DNA of 64,000 nucleotides from an uncultured Acetatifactor sp. (GCA_934402315.1 CAKRTS010000015.1:30638-94637), one strand, 5' to 3'; numbered from the stretch's first letter, positions 52,684-61,762 are shown. Numbers and translations are program-made. The notes: generated from the sequence alone by a model not told the origin.

Positions 52684-53890
52684 AGCCCATGCGCTCCCTT
52701 ACCTTTGCTACACTCTCAAGAAGCCTGTCCGCCTCCTGAATTGTATTATAAAACATAAAGCTCGCTCTTGTCGTCGAATTCACGCCGAGGAATTTCAACA
52801 GCGGCTGGGCGCAGTGATGCCCCGCCCTGACCGAAATGCCGTCGGCACAGAGAATCTCGCTCACATCATGCGGGTGTACCTGATCGATGGTGAATGTGAC
52901 AATGCCTGTGTGCTCCTCCGGCTTCTCCGAGCCGAGCACATGCACATGGGGAAGCTCCCTCATGCCCCGCATGATATGCTCCGTAAGTTTTCTCTCCTGT
53001 TCCTCCATCGCCGGATAGCCTACCCGCCCGATGAAACGGATCGCCTCCGCAAGCCCCGCCGCACCGGCGGCATTCACCGTACCCGCCTCAAATTTATGCG
53101 GAAGCTCCGCAAATGTGGCGCTCTCGCGCGTCACATATTCGATCATCTCACCGCCGCTCAGAAAGGGCGGCATCTCCTCCAGAAGCTCCCGCCTGCCGTA
53201 AAGCACACCGATCCCCATCGGTCCGAACAGCTTATGCCCGGAAAAGGCAAAGAAATCGACGCCCAGCTCCTGCACATTGACCTCCATGTGCGGTGTGCTC
53301 TGCGCCCCGTCCACGAGGATGACCGCGCCCTTTTCATGTGCCAGCGCGGCGATCTCCTTCACCGGGTTGACGATTCCGAGCACATTCGACACCTGCGTGA
53401 CGGCGACGAGCTTTGTCCTTTCGGTGATCTGCTCCGCTATGCTTTCCAGGTTCAGATGTCCGTCCGGCGCACACTCCATAAATTTCAATATTGCGCCGGT
53501 CTCTCTCGACACCATCTGCCACGGAAGAAGGTTGCTGTGATGCTCCATGATGGAGACAAGAATCTCGTCTCCCGCCTTCAGCCGGTTCAATCCGTAGCTG
53601 TAGGCGACCAGATTGATACCCTCCGTCGTATTCCTTGTAAAAATAATCTCCTCCGCCGTCTCCGCGTGTAAAAAGGCGCGGACGGTCTCTCTCGCCGCCT
53701 CATAGATCTCCGTCGCCTCGACGCTCAGCGGATAAAAGCCGCGCAGGGGATTCGCGTTATGATTCAGATAAAAGTCGCGCTCCGCATCGAGCACACACTG
53801 CGGTCTCTGGGAGGTCGCGGCGCTGTCCAGATAGACCGTTCTCTCCTGTGTCAGCAACGGAAATTCCTTTCGATAGTCAAGTATATTCAC
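52673..53890 (-). CDS. sufS: Cysteine desulfurase SufS
   Basis: A 405-residue PLP enzyme. VYLDSAATSQRPQ, TRNTTEGINLVA, EHHSNLLPWQ, DGAQSTPHM, the PLP lysine in FSGHKLFGPMGIG and the persulfide cysteine in VRAGHHCAQPLL are all present. It removes sulfur from cysteine for cluster assembly. A GTG start at 53890 follows GGAGGAGGT and gives family length; the open frame beyond is not coding-like. It begins four bases after the sufD stop. Confidence 0.95.
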   Translation of the reverse strand: MNILDYRKEFPLLTQERTVYLDSAATSQRPQCVLDAERDFYLNHNANPLRGFYPLSVEATEIYEAARETVRAFLHAETAEEIIFTRNTTEGINLVAYSYGLNRLKAGDEILVSIMEHHSNLLPWQMVSRETGAILKFMECAPDGHLNLESIAEQITERTKLVAVTQVSNVLGIVNPVKEIAALAHEKGAVILVDGAQSTPHMEVNVQELGVDFFAFSGHKLFGPMGIGVLYGRRELLEEMPPFLSGGEMIEYVTRESATFAELPHKFEAGTVNAAGAAGLAEAIRFIGRVGYPAMEEQERKLTEHIMRGMRELPHVHVLGSEKPEEHTGIVTFTIDQVHPHDVSEILCADGISVRAGHHCAQPLLKFLGVNSTTRASFMFYNTIQEADRLLESVAKVRERMGYGR

Positions 53891-53894
53891 GGTA

Positions 53895-54803
53895 CTAAAG
53901 CACCTCCTCCAAGCCCTTCTGAATCCAATTCTTTGCCGTTTCCTCGGGGATGAGATGTGCGAGCCGGTCAATGGCAGCCCTCGCCATCATATCCTCAGCC
54001 GCCTCTCTTCCGATGCCGCGGCTCTCAAGGTAAAACAACGTCTCCTCGTCCAGCTGTCCGATCGTCGCCCCATGGCTTCCCGAGACCGTCTCCTCGCTGC
54101 AAAGGATGACGGGAATTGTCCTGTTCCTGACATCCTCGCCCAGCATCAGCACGGTCTCTGTCTCTGCGCCGTCCGCGCCCGCCGAACCTCTCTTAAAATC
54201 AATCGTTCCACGGAAGGTCTTCTGCGCTTCGTCGCGCAGCGCGCCGTCCGCCCGGATATTCGACACGGTCTCCTCTCCATAATGGTTCACGACCATGTTC
54301 AGGTCAAGCACCTGCCTGTTCTGCGCCAGATAGCCGAGCTGGGCATCAAAGCCCGCCTGCCGCCCGGCAAGATCGACCAGCGTCTCGGCGTAGGTGTCCC
54401 CTTCTCCCAGAAAGACCTGATACAGCTCCAGCCTTCCGCTCTCCGCGACCGTGCCCTTGATACGGTTGACGAGAACCGCACCTTTCTGCGTGTGAAGCAC
54501 CTGCACAAGCCTGACCTTTGCATTTTCCGCGACCTTTACCTCCGTCACGGTCTCCAGATGCGTGCCGGGCTGATAGGACATGCAGATCACTCTCTCCGTC
54601 CCCGGCTCCGTCTCTATTTTAATTTCCTTTTCCGCATAGTCCTCCCCGGTCACTGTCAGAAACAGCGGCTCGTCCGCAGACGGCTTGAGGGAGACCGACT
54701 CCTTACTTCCCTCCGCATTCCATGTCAGCACTGCCTCATTCAGATTCAGCCAGTACCATGTCTTTGACGGCAGGCTGTTGATTTTTCTCTCTATCTGTTT
54801 CAT
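53895..54803 (-). CDS. sufD: Fe-S scaffold subunit SufD
   Basis: A 302-residue SufD, shorter than the roughly 420 of Gram-negative forms but usual for Clostridia. The beta-helix core is seen in VSNIRADGALRDEAQKTFRGTIDFKRGSAGADG, and the C-terminal SGSHGATIGQLDEETLFYLESRGIGREAAEDMMARAAI is the SufB/SufD signature. It binds SufB and SufC. GGAGG precedes the ATG at 54803; an ATG at 54824 overlapping the sufB stop (ATGA) is an alternative start. Confidence 0.93.
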   Translation of the reverse strand: MKQIERKINSLPSKTWYWLNLNEAVLTWNAEGSKESVSLKPSADEPLFLTVTGEDYAEKEIKIETEPGTERVICMSYQPGTHLETVTEVKVAENAKVRLVQVLHTQKGAVLVNRIKGTVAESGRLELYQVFLGEGDTYAETLVDLAGRQAGFDAQLGYLAQNRQVLDLNMVVNHYGEETVSNIRADGALRDEAQKTFRGTIDFKRGSAGADGAETETVLMLGEDVRNRTIPVILCSEETVSGSHGATIGQLDEETLFYLESRGIGREAAEDMMARAAIDRLAHLIPEETAKNWIQKGLEEVL

Positions 54804-54820
54804 ATGCTCCTCCCGGACAC

Positions 54821-56227
54821 TCATCCGATACTGCCCTTCATTTCCAGACGGATCAGGTTATTCATCTCAATGGCGTACTCCATCGGCAGCTCCTTGGAGA
54901 CATTGTCCGCAAAGCCACTGACGATCAGCGCCCGCGCCTCCTCCTCGCTCAAGCCCCGCGACATGAGATAGAACACCGCGTCGTCGCTGATGCTGCCGAT
55001 CCTCGCCTCGTGGCCGATGGCAGCGTCCTTCGTCCTGACGTCCATCGCCGGGATTGTATCCGACCGCGACTCCGAATCGAGCATCAGGGACTGGCAGGAC
55101 ACCGCCGACTTGGAACCCTTTGCATTCTTATTCACGACAACACTGCTGCGGAAGGTACTGATACCGCCGCCCTTGCTGATGGAACGGGTATTCATGTAGG
55201 AGCTGGTGTCAGGCGCCGCATGGACGACCTTCGCGCCCGTGTCCAGATTCTGCCCCGCCGCCGCAAAGGTCACGCCGGTAAACTCCATCTTCGCTCCCTT
55301 TCCCCGCAGAATGCTCATCGGGTACAGATAGCTGACATGGGAACCGAAGGAGCCGGACACCCACTCGATCACGCCGCCCTCGTCCACCAGAGCTCTCTTC
55401 GTGTTGAGGTTGTACATATTCTTCGACCAGTTCTCGATCGTCGAGTAGCGCAGCTTCGCGTTCTTCTTTACGAATAGCTCCACGCACCCGGCATGAAGGT
55501 TCGCCACATTGTATTTCGGTGCGGAGCAGCCCTCAATGAAATGAAGATTTGCCCCCTCATCCACAATGATCAGTGTGTGTTCAAACTGTCCCGCTCCCTT
55601 GGCATTCAGCCGGAAGTAGGACTGCAGGGGAATGGAGACATCCACGCCCTTCGGCACATAGACGAAGGAGCCTCCCGACCAGACCGCACCGTGCAGCGCC
55701 GCGAATTTATGATCCTTCGGCGTCACAAGCTTCATGAAATATTCCTTCACCATATCGGCATACTCGCCGTTCAATGCACTCTCCATGTCGAGGTAGACAA
55801 CACCCTGTGCCGCGACCTCATCCCTGACATTATGGTATACCAGCTCCGAGTCATACTGCGCTCCGACACCCGCGAGGGACTTCCGTTCCGCCTGCGGGAT
55901 GCCCAGCCGCTCAAAGGTCTCCTTGATGTCTGTCGGCACATTCTCCCAGTCGTTCTTCATCTCCGTGTGAGGGCGGACGTAGGTTGCAATGTGATCGATG
56001 TCCAGTCCTTCTATCGAAGGCCCCCAGTCCGGCACCTGCATCTCTCTGTAGATCTGCAGGGATTGCTGTCTGAACTCGCGCATCCATTCCGGGTCGTGCT
56101 TCTCTCTCGAAATCTGTTCTACGATCTCGGGGGTCAGCCCCTCCTCAATACGGAACGCATCCTTCTCCTCATCCCTGATGTCATAGACGCTGCGGTCTAT
56201 ATCCTCCACATATGTTTTCTCACTCAT
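54821..56227 (-). CDS. sufB: Fe-S scaffold subunit SufB
   Basis: A 468-residue SufB. EDIDRSVYDIRDEEKDAF at the start, HGAVWSGGSFVYVPKGVDVSIPLQSYFRLN, HFIEGCSAP, and IGHEARIGSISDDAVFYLMSRGLSEEEA near the end are all canonical. It is the main scaffold on which clusters are built with SufC and SufD. It lies 32 bases after sufC. Confidence 0.97.
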   Translation of the reverse strand: MSEKTYVEDIDRSVYDIRDEEKDAFRIEEGLTPEIVEQISREKHDPEWMREFRQQSLQIYREMQVPDWGPSIEGLDIDHIATYVRPHTEMKNDWENVPTDIKETFERLGIPQAERKSLAGVGAQYDSELVYHNVRDEVAAQGVVYLDMESALNGEYADMVKEYFMKLVTPKDHKFAALHGAVWSGGSFVYVPKGVDVSIPLQSYFRLNAKGAGQFEHTLIIVDEGANLHFIEGCSAPKYNVANLHAGCVELFVKKNAKLRYSTIENWSKNMYNLNTKRALVDEGGVIEWVSGSFGSHVSYLYPMSILRGKGAKMEFTGVTFAAAGQNLDTGAKVVHAAPDTSSYMNTRSISKGGGISTFRSSVVVNKNAKGSKSAVSCQSLMLDSESRSDTIPAMDVRTKDAAIGHEARIGSISDDAVFYLMSRGLSEEEARALIVSGFADNVSKELPMEYAIEMNNLIRLEMKGSIG

Positions 56228-56259
56228 ATTGCTCTCCGTTTCTATGCATGGCGGTTCTT

Positions 56260-57006
56260 TTACGCTTCGACGATGTTTTCAAAACCTCTCTCGTTGACCG
56301 TATCTACCAGAGCGGCATCGCCCTCCCTGACAATGACTCCGTTCTCCATGATGTGCGTCACATCCACGTGAAGCGCCTCCAATATCTTCGTGCTGTGGGT
56401 AATGATCAGCAGGCTCCCCTTGCAACGCTCCTGATAAAGTCTGATCCCGTTGGAGACGGTTCTGACCGCATCCACATCCAGCCCGGAATCCGTCTCATCC
56501 AGTATTGCCAGTGACGGCTCCAGCATCAGAAGCTGTAAGATCTCCGCCTTTTTCTTCTCACCGCCGGAAAAGCCCACGTTCAGGTCTCTCTCCGCATAGG
56601 ACTCGTCCATCGACAGAAGCTTCATCGTCTCAAGGAGCTTTTTCTGGTACTCAAACAGGCGCATCCTCTTTCCCGTCTTATATTCCAGCGCACTGCGGAT
56701 AAACGCCGACAGGGTGACTCCCGGAACCTCAAGCGGATTCTGGAAGGAAAGGAAAATTCCTTTCTTCGCGCGCTCGTTGACTGCGAGCTCCGTGATATTC
56801 TCACCCTCAAAAATCAGTTCTCCCTCCGTCACCTCGTAGCGCGGATTTCCCGCGATCGCGTAGCCCAATGTGGACTTTCCGGTTCCGTTGGGGCCCATCA
56901 GTACATGAACCTCCCCGCGCCCGACCTCCAGATTGACTCCGTGCAGGATCTCCTTATCACCGACATTCACATGCAGATTTTTAACTGCCAACAGCTTATC
57001 ATCCAT
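56260..57006 (-). CDS. sufC: Fe-S assembly ATPase SufC
   Basis: A 248-residue ABC ATPase. Walker A GPNGTGKSTL, Q-loop FQNPLEVPGV, signature FSGGEKKKAEILQ and Walker B LAILDETDSGLDVDA are characteristic of SufC rather than a transporter. It powers conformational change in SufB-SufD. First structural gene after the regulator. Confidence 0.97.
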   Translation of the reverse strand: MDDKLLAVKNLHVNVGDKEILHGVNLEVGRGEVHVLMGPNGTGKSTLGYAIAGNPRYEVTEGELIFEGENITELAVNERAKKGIFLSFQNPLEVPGVTLSAFIRSALEYKTGKRMRLFEYQKKLLETMKLLSMDESYAERDLNVGFSGGEKKKAEILQLLMLEPSLAILDETDSGLDVDAVRTVSNGIRLYQERCKGSLLIITHSTKILEALHVDVTHIMENGVIVREGDAALVDTVNERGFENIVEA

Positions 57007-57022
57007 CTCCGTTTACTCTCCT

Positions 57023-57472
57023 TCACTGATTTATCTCCGCCTTACAGCAGCACTGACCTTTTAAGGCTCCTTCTTCCACCAGATCTTCCAGCGTATGCTT
57101 GTCCAGATAGTCGTCAATGACCTCTCCGAGTCCGATCCAGAAGGGAAGCGTTGCACACTGCTCCGCCCGTGTGCATTTCGGTTCTGTAGCACAAATACAG
57201 GCGACAGGCGCAACGTCCCCCTCGACAGCCCGGAGAATATCCCCTGTCCGATACTCTCCGGGTTGTTTCACCAGTCGGTAGCCCCCGGCTTTCCCGGAGG
57301 AGCTGTCTACCAAGTGTGCTTTTGACAGTATTGCCATTATACTCTCCAGATATTTTCTGGATATCTCCTGCCGCTCCGCTATTTCCTTCAGCGAAACATA
57401 TTCCCCGTTCCCGTGCTCCGCGAGGTCAAGCATAACGCGCAGCGCATATCTTCCTCTGGTCGATATCATCAT
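57023..57472 (-). CDS. Rrf2-family Fe-S regulator of the suf operon
   Basis: A 149-residue Rrf2 transcription factor: an N-terminal winged helix (STRGRYALRVMLDLAEHG, ISRKYLESIMAILSKAHLV, GGYRLVK) and three cysteines in ACICATEPKCTRAEQC that can hold an Fe-S cluster, as in IscR. An unusual extra CCC lies at the C-terminus (GQCCCKAEI). It leads the suf operon and is presumably autoregulatory through the repeats around its promoter. Confidence 0.92.
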   Translation of the reverse strand: MMISTRGRYALRVMLDLAEHGNGEYVSLKEIAERQEISRKYLESIMAILSKAHLVDSSSGKAGGYRLVKQPGEYRTGDILRAVEGDVAPVACICATEPKCTRAEQCATLPFWIGLGEVIDDYLDKHTLEDLVEEGALKGQCCCKAEINQ

Positions 57473-57511
57473 AAGAATTTTCTTCGCCTCAGCTTTCTCC
57501 TATCTTTCAAC

Positions 57512-57554
57512 TAGGAATTATATCCACAAATTCCCACCGTGTCAATAGGAATTA
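57512..57554 (-). promoter_or_regulatory. Perfect consensus promoter flanked by direct repeats (suf operator)
   Basis: Minus-strand TTGACA (57545-57540), 17-base spacer, TATAAT (57522-57517): full sigma-70/A consensus. The nine-base sequence TAGGAATTA (plus strand) occurs at 57512-57520 and 57546-57554, covering the -10 and bordering the -35. This is a natural Rrf2 operator candidate. Confidence 0.8.
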
Positions 57555-57685
57555 CACAAAAGTTCCTTCATTTGACAGACACCCTTCTCCTGGGAAGAAA
57601 TGATCGAGCGGAGAATCGGTATTAATTCCGGGCAGATCGGATAATCCAGAATAGCACGGTAAGCTTCCAGATATTTCTTTGTCAC
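57542..57685 (-). CDS. Possible small ORF or gene remnant (47 aa)
   Basis: A GTG-started frame gives a coding-like, helical 47-residue sequence (KKYLEAYRAILDYP, ELIPILRSIISSQEKG) ending inside the suf promoter. No ribosome-binding site is visible, and the frame continues open a little into the permease gene. It may be a remnant. Otherwise the 230-base gap shows only the suf promoter. Confidence 0.3.
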   Translation of the reverse strand: MTKKYLEAYRAILDYPICPELIPILRSIISSQEKGVCQMKELLCNSY

Positions 57686-57704
57686 ATCGCTGATTGATCT
57701 GTCA

Positions 57705-58496
57705 TCACGACAGGTCTCTCTTTTTGTAGATCAGTATGGCTGCGGCAAGGCAGCCTGCAATCGACACCCCGGCAAGCAGAATGCTGGATACTTCCGGATG
57801 TTCTCCCGCAAAAATATCAGCGGCATCACAGTAGTAAAAAGGTGTCAACAGCTTCAATTTGTCCAATGCCGGAACCACATTTGCCATCAGATTCATCACA
57901 TAGAAGAGCAGCGCTATACCGATCGCTGCACCGGTCAGTTTTTTCCTTGTAACCGCCGAAATCAGGAAGCAGATCGTTCCAATCTCTATGCTCATCAGCA
58001 GTGTCAGGGAATGATATTCTGCCAGTTTTCCAGGCTGTGGAATATCCTTCATAATCGCAAAACCGGCCAAAATCAGAATTACATTAATCATATGGAATTG
58101 GACGATAGTCGCCAGCAGTGCGCCATATTTTTCCACAATAATGCGCAATCTGCCCAAGGGCAGCGTGTTAAGGAACTCACTCGTATGCCCCTCTTCCTCC
58201 TTAGAAACCATGGACGCGCCAAGCATTGCCGAAAACATAGCTGCCCCGAGGGACAGAATGATCGATATTTCGATTGCGTAATATCCCTCTAATGTTCCCA
58301 TATTCATCTTATCCATGCCAAGCGCTATTGAGAAATCCCCCAGATTGGAATACATTCCCGCCATATCCGCCATGGACTCCTTGATGCTGTCAAACAAAAG
58401 CAGACACCCTGAGCAGATCAATCCCACGCACATCCCCCATATCCAGGTCATCTTCTGACCCAGCTTACATTCCTGTCCCAATAATACCATAATCAT
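57705..58496 (-). CDS. ABC-2 type transporter permease
   Basis: A 263-residue membrane protein with about six hydrophobic helices (WIWGMCVGLICSGCLLLF, EISIILSLGAAMFSAML, FHMINVILILAGFAIM and others) and the EEEGHTSEFLNTLPLGRLRIIVEKY cytoplasmic loop of ABC-2 permeases. The ATG at 58496 follows GGAAAGG by seven bases and is preferred to the earlier GTG. It is the partner of the ATPase just upstream. Substrate unknown. Confidence 0.85.
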   Translation of the reverse strand: MIMVLLGQECKLGQKMTWIWGMCVGLICSGCLLLFDSIKESMADMAGMYSNLGDFSIALGMDKMNMGTLEGYYAIEISIILSLGAAMFSAMLGASMVSKEEEGHTSEFLNTLPLGRLRIIVEKYGALLATIVQFHMINVILILAGFAIMKDIPQPGKLAEYHSLTLLMSIEIGTICFLISAVTRKKLTGAAIGIALLFYVMNLMANVVPALDKLKLLTPFYYCDAADIFAGEHPEVSSILLAGVSIAGCLAAAILIYKKRDLS

Positions 58497-58573
58497 CACC
58501 ATGCCTTTCCGTAATCTGCTTAAGACCGCAGACACGCTATTCTTTCATGCCATGCTTCCCATGTTTTAATGGA

Positions 58574-59476
58574 TCACATATAAAAATGCATAAACACATC
58601 TTCCAGCGACGGTTCCTCCAACAACATATCTTCCACCTTGAAGGAACGGAGCGTTTTCAACAGGAATGCAATTTCTCCCTGATAGGCAAAATGCATTTCT
58701 CTGCCCGAAAGTCTATAATCGGCAACTCCCTGCATATTTTTGATCGCATCCTCGCACATTTGAATTTCCTGTTCCGCGATAACCAGCCTGACCTGCCTGA
58801 TATTTGTATGTATCAGATTATCGACAGTGTCTGAAGCAACCAGTTTCCCTTCTCTGATAATCCCCACATGTTTACAATACTTTCTGACTTCTGGCAGGAC
58901 ATGGGAGGACAGGAAGCAGGTCACCCCTTCCCTATTTCTCTCCAGCAGCAATTCAAAAAAGACTTCCTGAATCAAAGGGTCCAGTCCCGAGGTCGGCTCG
59001 TCAAAAATCAACAGCTCCGGGTTATGCTGAAGAGCGCACACAATGCTGATCTTCTTACGGTTTCCCAACGACAGCTCGGAGACTCTTTTATTCACATCTA
59101 CCCCTAAGCGTGCAATCAGACCTTTTGCCTCCGCATCGCAGTCCATACCTCTCATTTTTGCCGCATAGCGTATGACCTCTCCTGCGCGCATAGAGGGATA
59201 AAACATCGTTTCCGACGGCATATATCCCGTTCTACGCAGAATCTCCCTCTGCTCCTCGCCTGTCTTTTTCCCAAGCACAAATGCCTCGCCTGACTTCGGA
59301 TAAATCATTCCCAGCAGTGTGCGGATTGTTGTAGATTTTCCTGCACCGTTGGGTCCTAAGTAACCGAAAATATCTCCTTTTTCAACTTTGAGGTTCACCT
59401 CACGGACTCCTCTGTTTTTCCCATATGTTTTTGTCAGATTTCTTGTTTCGATTGCATATTCCATCTTAGCGCCCAT
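58574..59476 (-). CDS. ABC transporter ATPase
   Basis: A 300-residue CcmA-type ATPase: Walker A GPNGAGKSTT, signature LSLGNRKKISIV, Walker B LLIFDEPTSGLD, H-loop LSSHVLPEV. The C-terminal ~80 residues are the usual DUF4162-like extension. It pairs with the ABC-2 permease 77 bases downstream. ATG at 59476 and 59464 are both possible. Confidence 0.92.
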   Translation of the reverse strand: MGAKMEYAIETRNLTKTYGKNRGVREVNLKVEKGDIFGYLGPNGAGKSTTIRTLLGMIYPKSGEAFVLGKKTGEEQREILRRTGYMPSETMFYPSMRAGEVIRYAAKMRGMDCDAEAKGLIARLGVDVNKRVSELSLGNRKKISIVCALQHNPELLIFDEPTSGLDPLIQEVFFELLLERNREGVTCFLSSHVLPEVRKYCKHVGIIREGKLVASDTVDNLIHTNIRQVRLVIAEQEIQMCEDAIKNMQGVADYRLSGREMHFAYQGEIAFLLKTLRSFKVEDMLLEEPSLEDVFMHFYM

Positions 59477-59485
59477 ACCTTCTTC

Positions 59486-59932
59486 CTATTTTGACTGAAA
59501 TTCTTTCAACATATCATTGAGCTGTTCCGTGTCTACAGTACGCTTGATTTTATTAATCCATATCGCACCGGCATACATAAGCAGCACATACAGGGCAAAC
59601 AAAAATGTCACGACCGGTTTTCTGTCAAACCAGGCAAAGAAATAGCTTACTCCTGTAAACAAAAGCATTCCGACAAGCATGCGCCCCCATACTCCGGCAC
59701 TCAGCCGCTCCGCTTCATCAAAATTTCCAAGCAGGTACACCTGAATATAGCAGATTACATATGCTGAGGCTATCGTCTCGATCAGGCACAGGATACTCAC
59801 TTCAAAACACCCCTGAATCCAGAGATAGCAGCATTGGAAAAACAGAAGGGCAAAGAAATACAGACAAGCCTTGTATTCTATTCCGATTTCTTTTCCTAAA
59901 TATCCAATAAATTTCTTATTCTTCCAAAACAT
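59486..59932 (-). CDS. DUF3021-type membrane protein
   Basis: A 148-residue protein with four hydrophobic helices (about 24-42, 46-64, 84-100, 106-124). Small four-helix proteins of this type are regularly encoded with LytTR regulators and may inhibit them at the membrane. It starts four bases after the LytTR gene stop, so the two are translated together. Confidence 0.75.
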   Translation of the reverse strand: MFWKNKKFIGYLGKEIGIEYKACLYFFALLFFQCCYLWIQGCFEVSILCLIETIASAYVICYIQVYLLGNFDEAERLSAGVWGRMLVGMLLFTGVSYFFAWFDRKPVVTFLFALYVLLMYAGAIWINKIKRTVDTEQLNDMLKEFQSK

Positions 59933-59936
59933 GTTC

Positions 59937-60386
59937 CTATCTCCTTCCCTTTTCCAGAGCTTCCCTGATATTTCCGGCATACTTTCTGGATATCAGTATC
60001 TGCTCCTGGTTATTCATCGTGGCAAGTAATTTTGCCCCCGGAATGCTTTGCAGAAAAGCTACCTTGTAGAGATTCATCAGCATGGTTCTTGAACATCTCA
60101 CCAGCCCGAGCGCTCCATACTGTCCCGCAAGTTCTTCCAGCTTCTCCCGCAAACGGTATACCGCCTGTTCCAGATAGGCATAGGTAATTCCATCCACGCT
60201 TTCAAAATATAAAACCTCCTCTACCGAGAACCCCACCATCTGCTCTCCCTTCTCAGAGACGCCGGTTAATCTGGTACTCTGCAGGGACAGCTTATGTAAC
60301 AATTCCGAAAGCTCAGGTGTCATATCTTTATAATTTACAATAATCTCTTCCTCGCCGGTCTGAATTTTGTTCAGCGTGACTTTCAT
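59937..60386 (-). CDS. LytTR-family transcription regulator
   Basis: A 149-residue protein with a LytTR DNA-binding domain in its C-terminal two-thirds (VEEVLYFESVDGITYAYLEQAVYRLREKLEEL, LVRCSRTMLMNLYKVAFLQS, NNQEQILISRKYAGNIREAL). No receiver domain. It probably controls its own operon (DUF3021 and the ABC transporter) together with the DUF3021 protein. Confidence 0.9.
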   Translation of the reverse strand: MKVTLNKIQTGEEEIIVNYKDMTPELSELLHKLSLQSTRLTGVSEKGEQMVGFSVEEVLYFESVDGITYAYLEQAVYRLREKLEELAGQYGALGLVRCSRTMLMNLYKVAFLQSIPGAKLLATMNNQEQILISRKYAGNIREALEKGRR

Positions 60387-60452
60387 GTCGTTCTTGACTC
60401 CATTCTGTATCTCCATTGTTTGTTAAATCATTTCTCAGCACTGATTGACTTT

Positions 60453-60480
60453 ATTGTATCAGACTTTACGATGATAGCAA
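60453..60480 (-). promoter_or_regulatory. Promoter of the LytTR operon
   Basis: Minus-strand TTGCTA (60480-60475), 16-base spacer, TACAAT (60458-60453), 67 bases before the regulator start. Confidence 0.5.
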
Positions 60481-60544
60481 TGCCACAAGAGCCAGAATGC
60501 ATCTGACCGCAGACAGAATACACCGTAGGTCAATTAGGAACCCA

Positions 60545-61099
60545 CTACGGCTCAATCCGAACCGAATCCAGTATCTGCATCACCTGATCTCCGTATTCCT
60601 CCCACCAGTCTTCCACAGAGTTAGTTGTTGCTACAACATTGTTATTCTCCCCCAGAAAGACAATGAAGGACCAGATGTCGGAGCCGTCATAATAGCCTGC
60701 TCTTGCCATATCCCCCGCGAGTTCTATTTCGACCTCCTCCAGCCCTGTTCCGCATACGCCGAAGCCTGAGGTATAGAACAACTCGACCGCCCCCTCCGTG
60801 ACACTTTTCGGGTAAAAGGAAATGCTTCCCTCCGGATATAGGTCATATGTCCAGCCGTCTGGTAGTTCCACGGACAGTTCACCGCCGGGGCTTTTTACCT
60901 CTGCTCTGGTTCCCCCCTGCTGTTCTGGCTTGCTCTCTCCGTCTATTATTCCTCCTGTTACATTCTCTCCAGTATCTGGCGGTATGTCCTCCGGCACTTC
61001 CGGATAAATAGTCTCTGTGCTCTCCGCCGGAGCCTGTGCACCGCAGGCAGTCATCGCAGACAGCATCAGCAGCCCGATAATACAAAATATCTTTTTCAT
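60545..61099 (-). CDS. Small lipoprotein of unknown function
   Basis: A 184-residue protein with a lipoprotein signal (MKKIFCIIGLLMLSAMTAC, cysteine at about 19), an acidic Pro/Gly-rich linker (about 20-70) and a folded domain from about 75 (LSVELPDGWTYDLYPEGSISFYP ... IMQILDSVRIEP) like those of sensor-type lipoproteins. The start at 61099 gives the signal peptide its proper length; a GTG 12 bases earlier is in frame. It stands alone. Confidence 0.75.
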   Translation of the reverse strand: MKKIFCIIGLLMLSAMTACGAQAPAESTETIYPEVPEDIPPDTGENVTGGIIDGESKPEQQGGTRAEVKSPGGELSVELPDGWTYDLYPEGSISFYPKSVTEGAVELFYTSGFGVCGTGLEEVEIELAGDMARAGYYDGSDIWSFIVFLGENNNVVATTNSVEDWWEEYGDQVMQILDSVRIEP

Positions 61100-61165
61100 G
61101 ATTTCCCACACTCCTTCCTTAAACTTATAGACGAATTATGTTCCTAGAAGTTGCTTTCAGTTTGC

Positions 61166-61198
61166 AAAAAAAGTCACTACAAGCAATTTTGTAGTGAC
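61166..61198 (-). terminator. Terminator of the toxin-antitoxin operon
   Basis: Perfect ten-pair stem GTCACTACAA with TTGTAGTGAC, six-base loop, followed by TTTTTTT on the minus strand. Confidence 0.8.
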
Positions 61199-61222
61199 CC
61201 TTTCTCTTTTTATGAATTTATC

Positions 61223-61564
61223 TCATTCACAATCTTTCAACCATCGCCTCAGAATGAACTGCCAGTCCATCCCATCCTGCATTACCCTTAAAACCGTTAC
61301 TATCTTCTTTACATCATCAACAACGTAAAAGAACAAATATGTACAATATGGTTTTAGATATATATCATATCCCCTATACCGAAACCCGACTGTATTAAAT
61401 CCCGTTGGTAACGTTTTTAATCCTTCCGTAGCTTCCTTCATCTTTTTAGTAAAATTTTCTCCAAGTTCACGATATTTGAAAGTGTCTAAAATATATCTTT
61501 TCATCTTTCTCATATCATCTCTGCTACTAAAGGTATACTCGATTCTGTATTCATTTATTTTCAT
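61223..61564 (-). CDS. RelE/ParE-family toxin
   Basis: A 113-residue protein with the RelE/ParE fold pattern: YRIEYTFSSRDDMRKMKRYI, a helical pair, RYRGYDIYLKPYCTYLFFYVVDDVKKIVTVLRVMQDGMDW, where the arginine-rich strand ending (LRVMQDGMDW) is typical. Such toxins cleave mRNA at the ribosome or block gyrase. It begins 11 bases after the antitoxin stop. AT-rich relative to the neighbours, so probably acquired. Confidence 0.87.
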   Translation of the reverse strand: MKINEYRIEYTFSSRDDMRKMKRYILDTFKYRELGENFTKKMKEATEGLKTLPTGFNTVGFRYRGYDIYLKPYCTYLFFYVVDDVKKIVTVLRVMQDGMDWQFILRRWLKDCE

Positions 61565-61575
61565 GATGCACTTAC

Positions 61576-61725
61576 TTAAATTGCATCAAGCTCTGCCCAC
61601 ATTTCCTCTTCTGAAATGACTTTACCCTGCTCCATATCATCTATGGCCTCATCCAGCTTAGAAAACAAGACATTCATCGCATCATCTATGGTGTATGCAC
61701 TTTTTGTTACTTGAACTGCTTCCAT
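61576..61725 (-). CDS. Antitoxin of the RelE pair (49 aa)
   Basis: A 49-residue protein (MEAVQVTKSAYTIDDAMNVLF ... KVISEEEMWAELDAI) whose C-terminal EEEMWAELD ending is that of short RelB/Phd-type antitoxins that wrap the toxin. It is encoded just before the toxin, the usual order, with AAAGGA before its ATG. It lacks an obvious DNA-binding domain at this length. Confidence 0.78.
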   Translation of the reverse strand: MEAVQVTKSAYTIDDAMNVLFSKLDEAIDDMEQGKVISEEEMWAELDAI

Positions 61726-61762
61726 AACTATCATCCTTTCTAATTGGATTGCCTCTCATATC

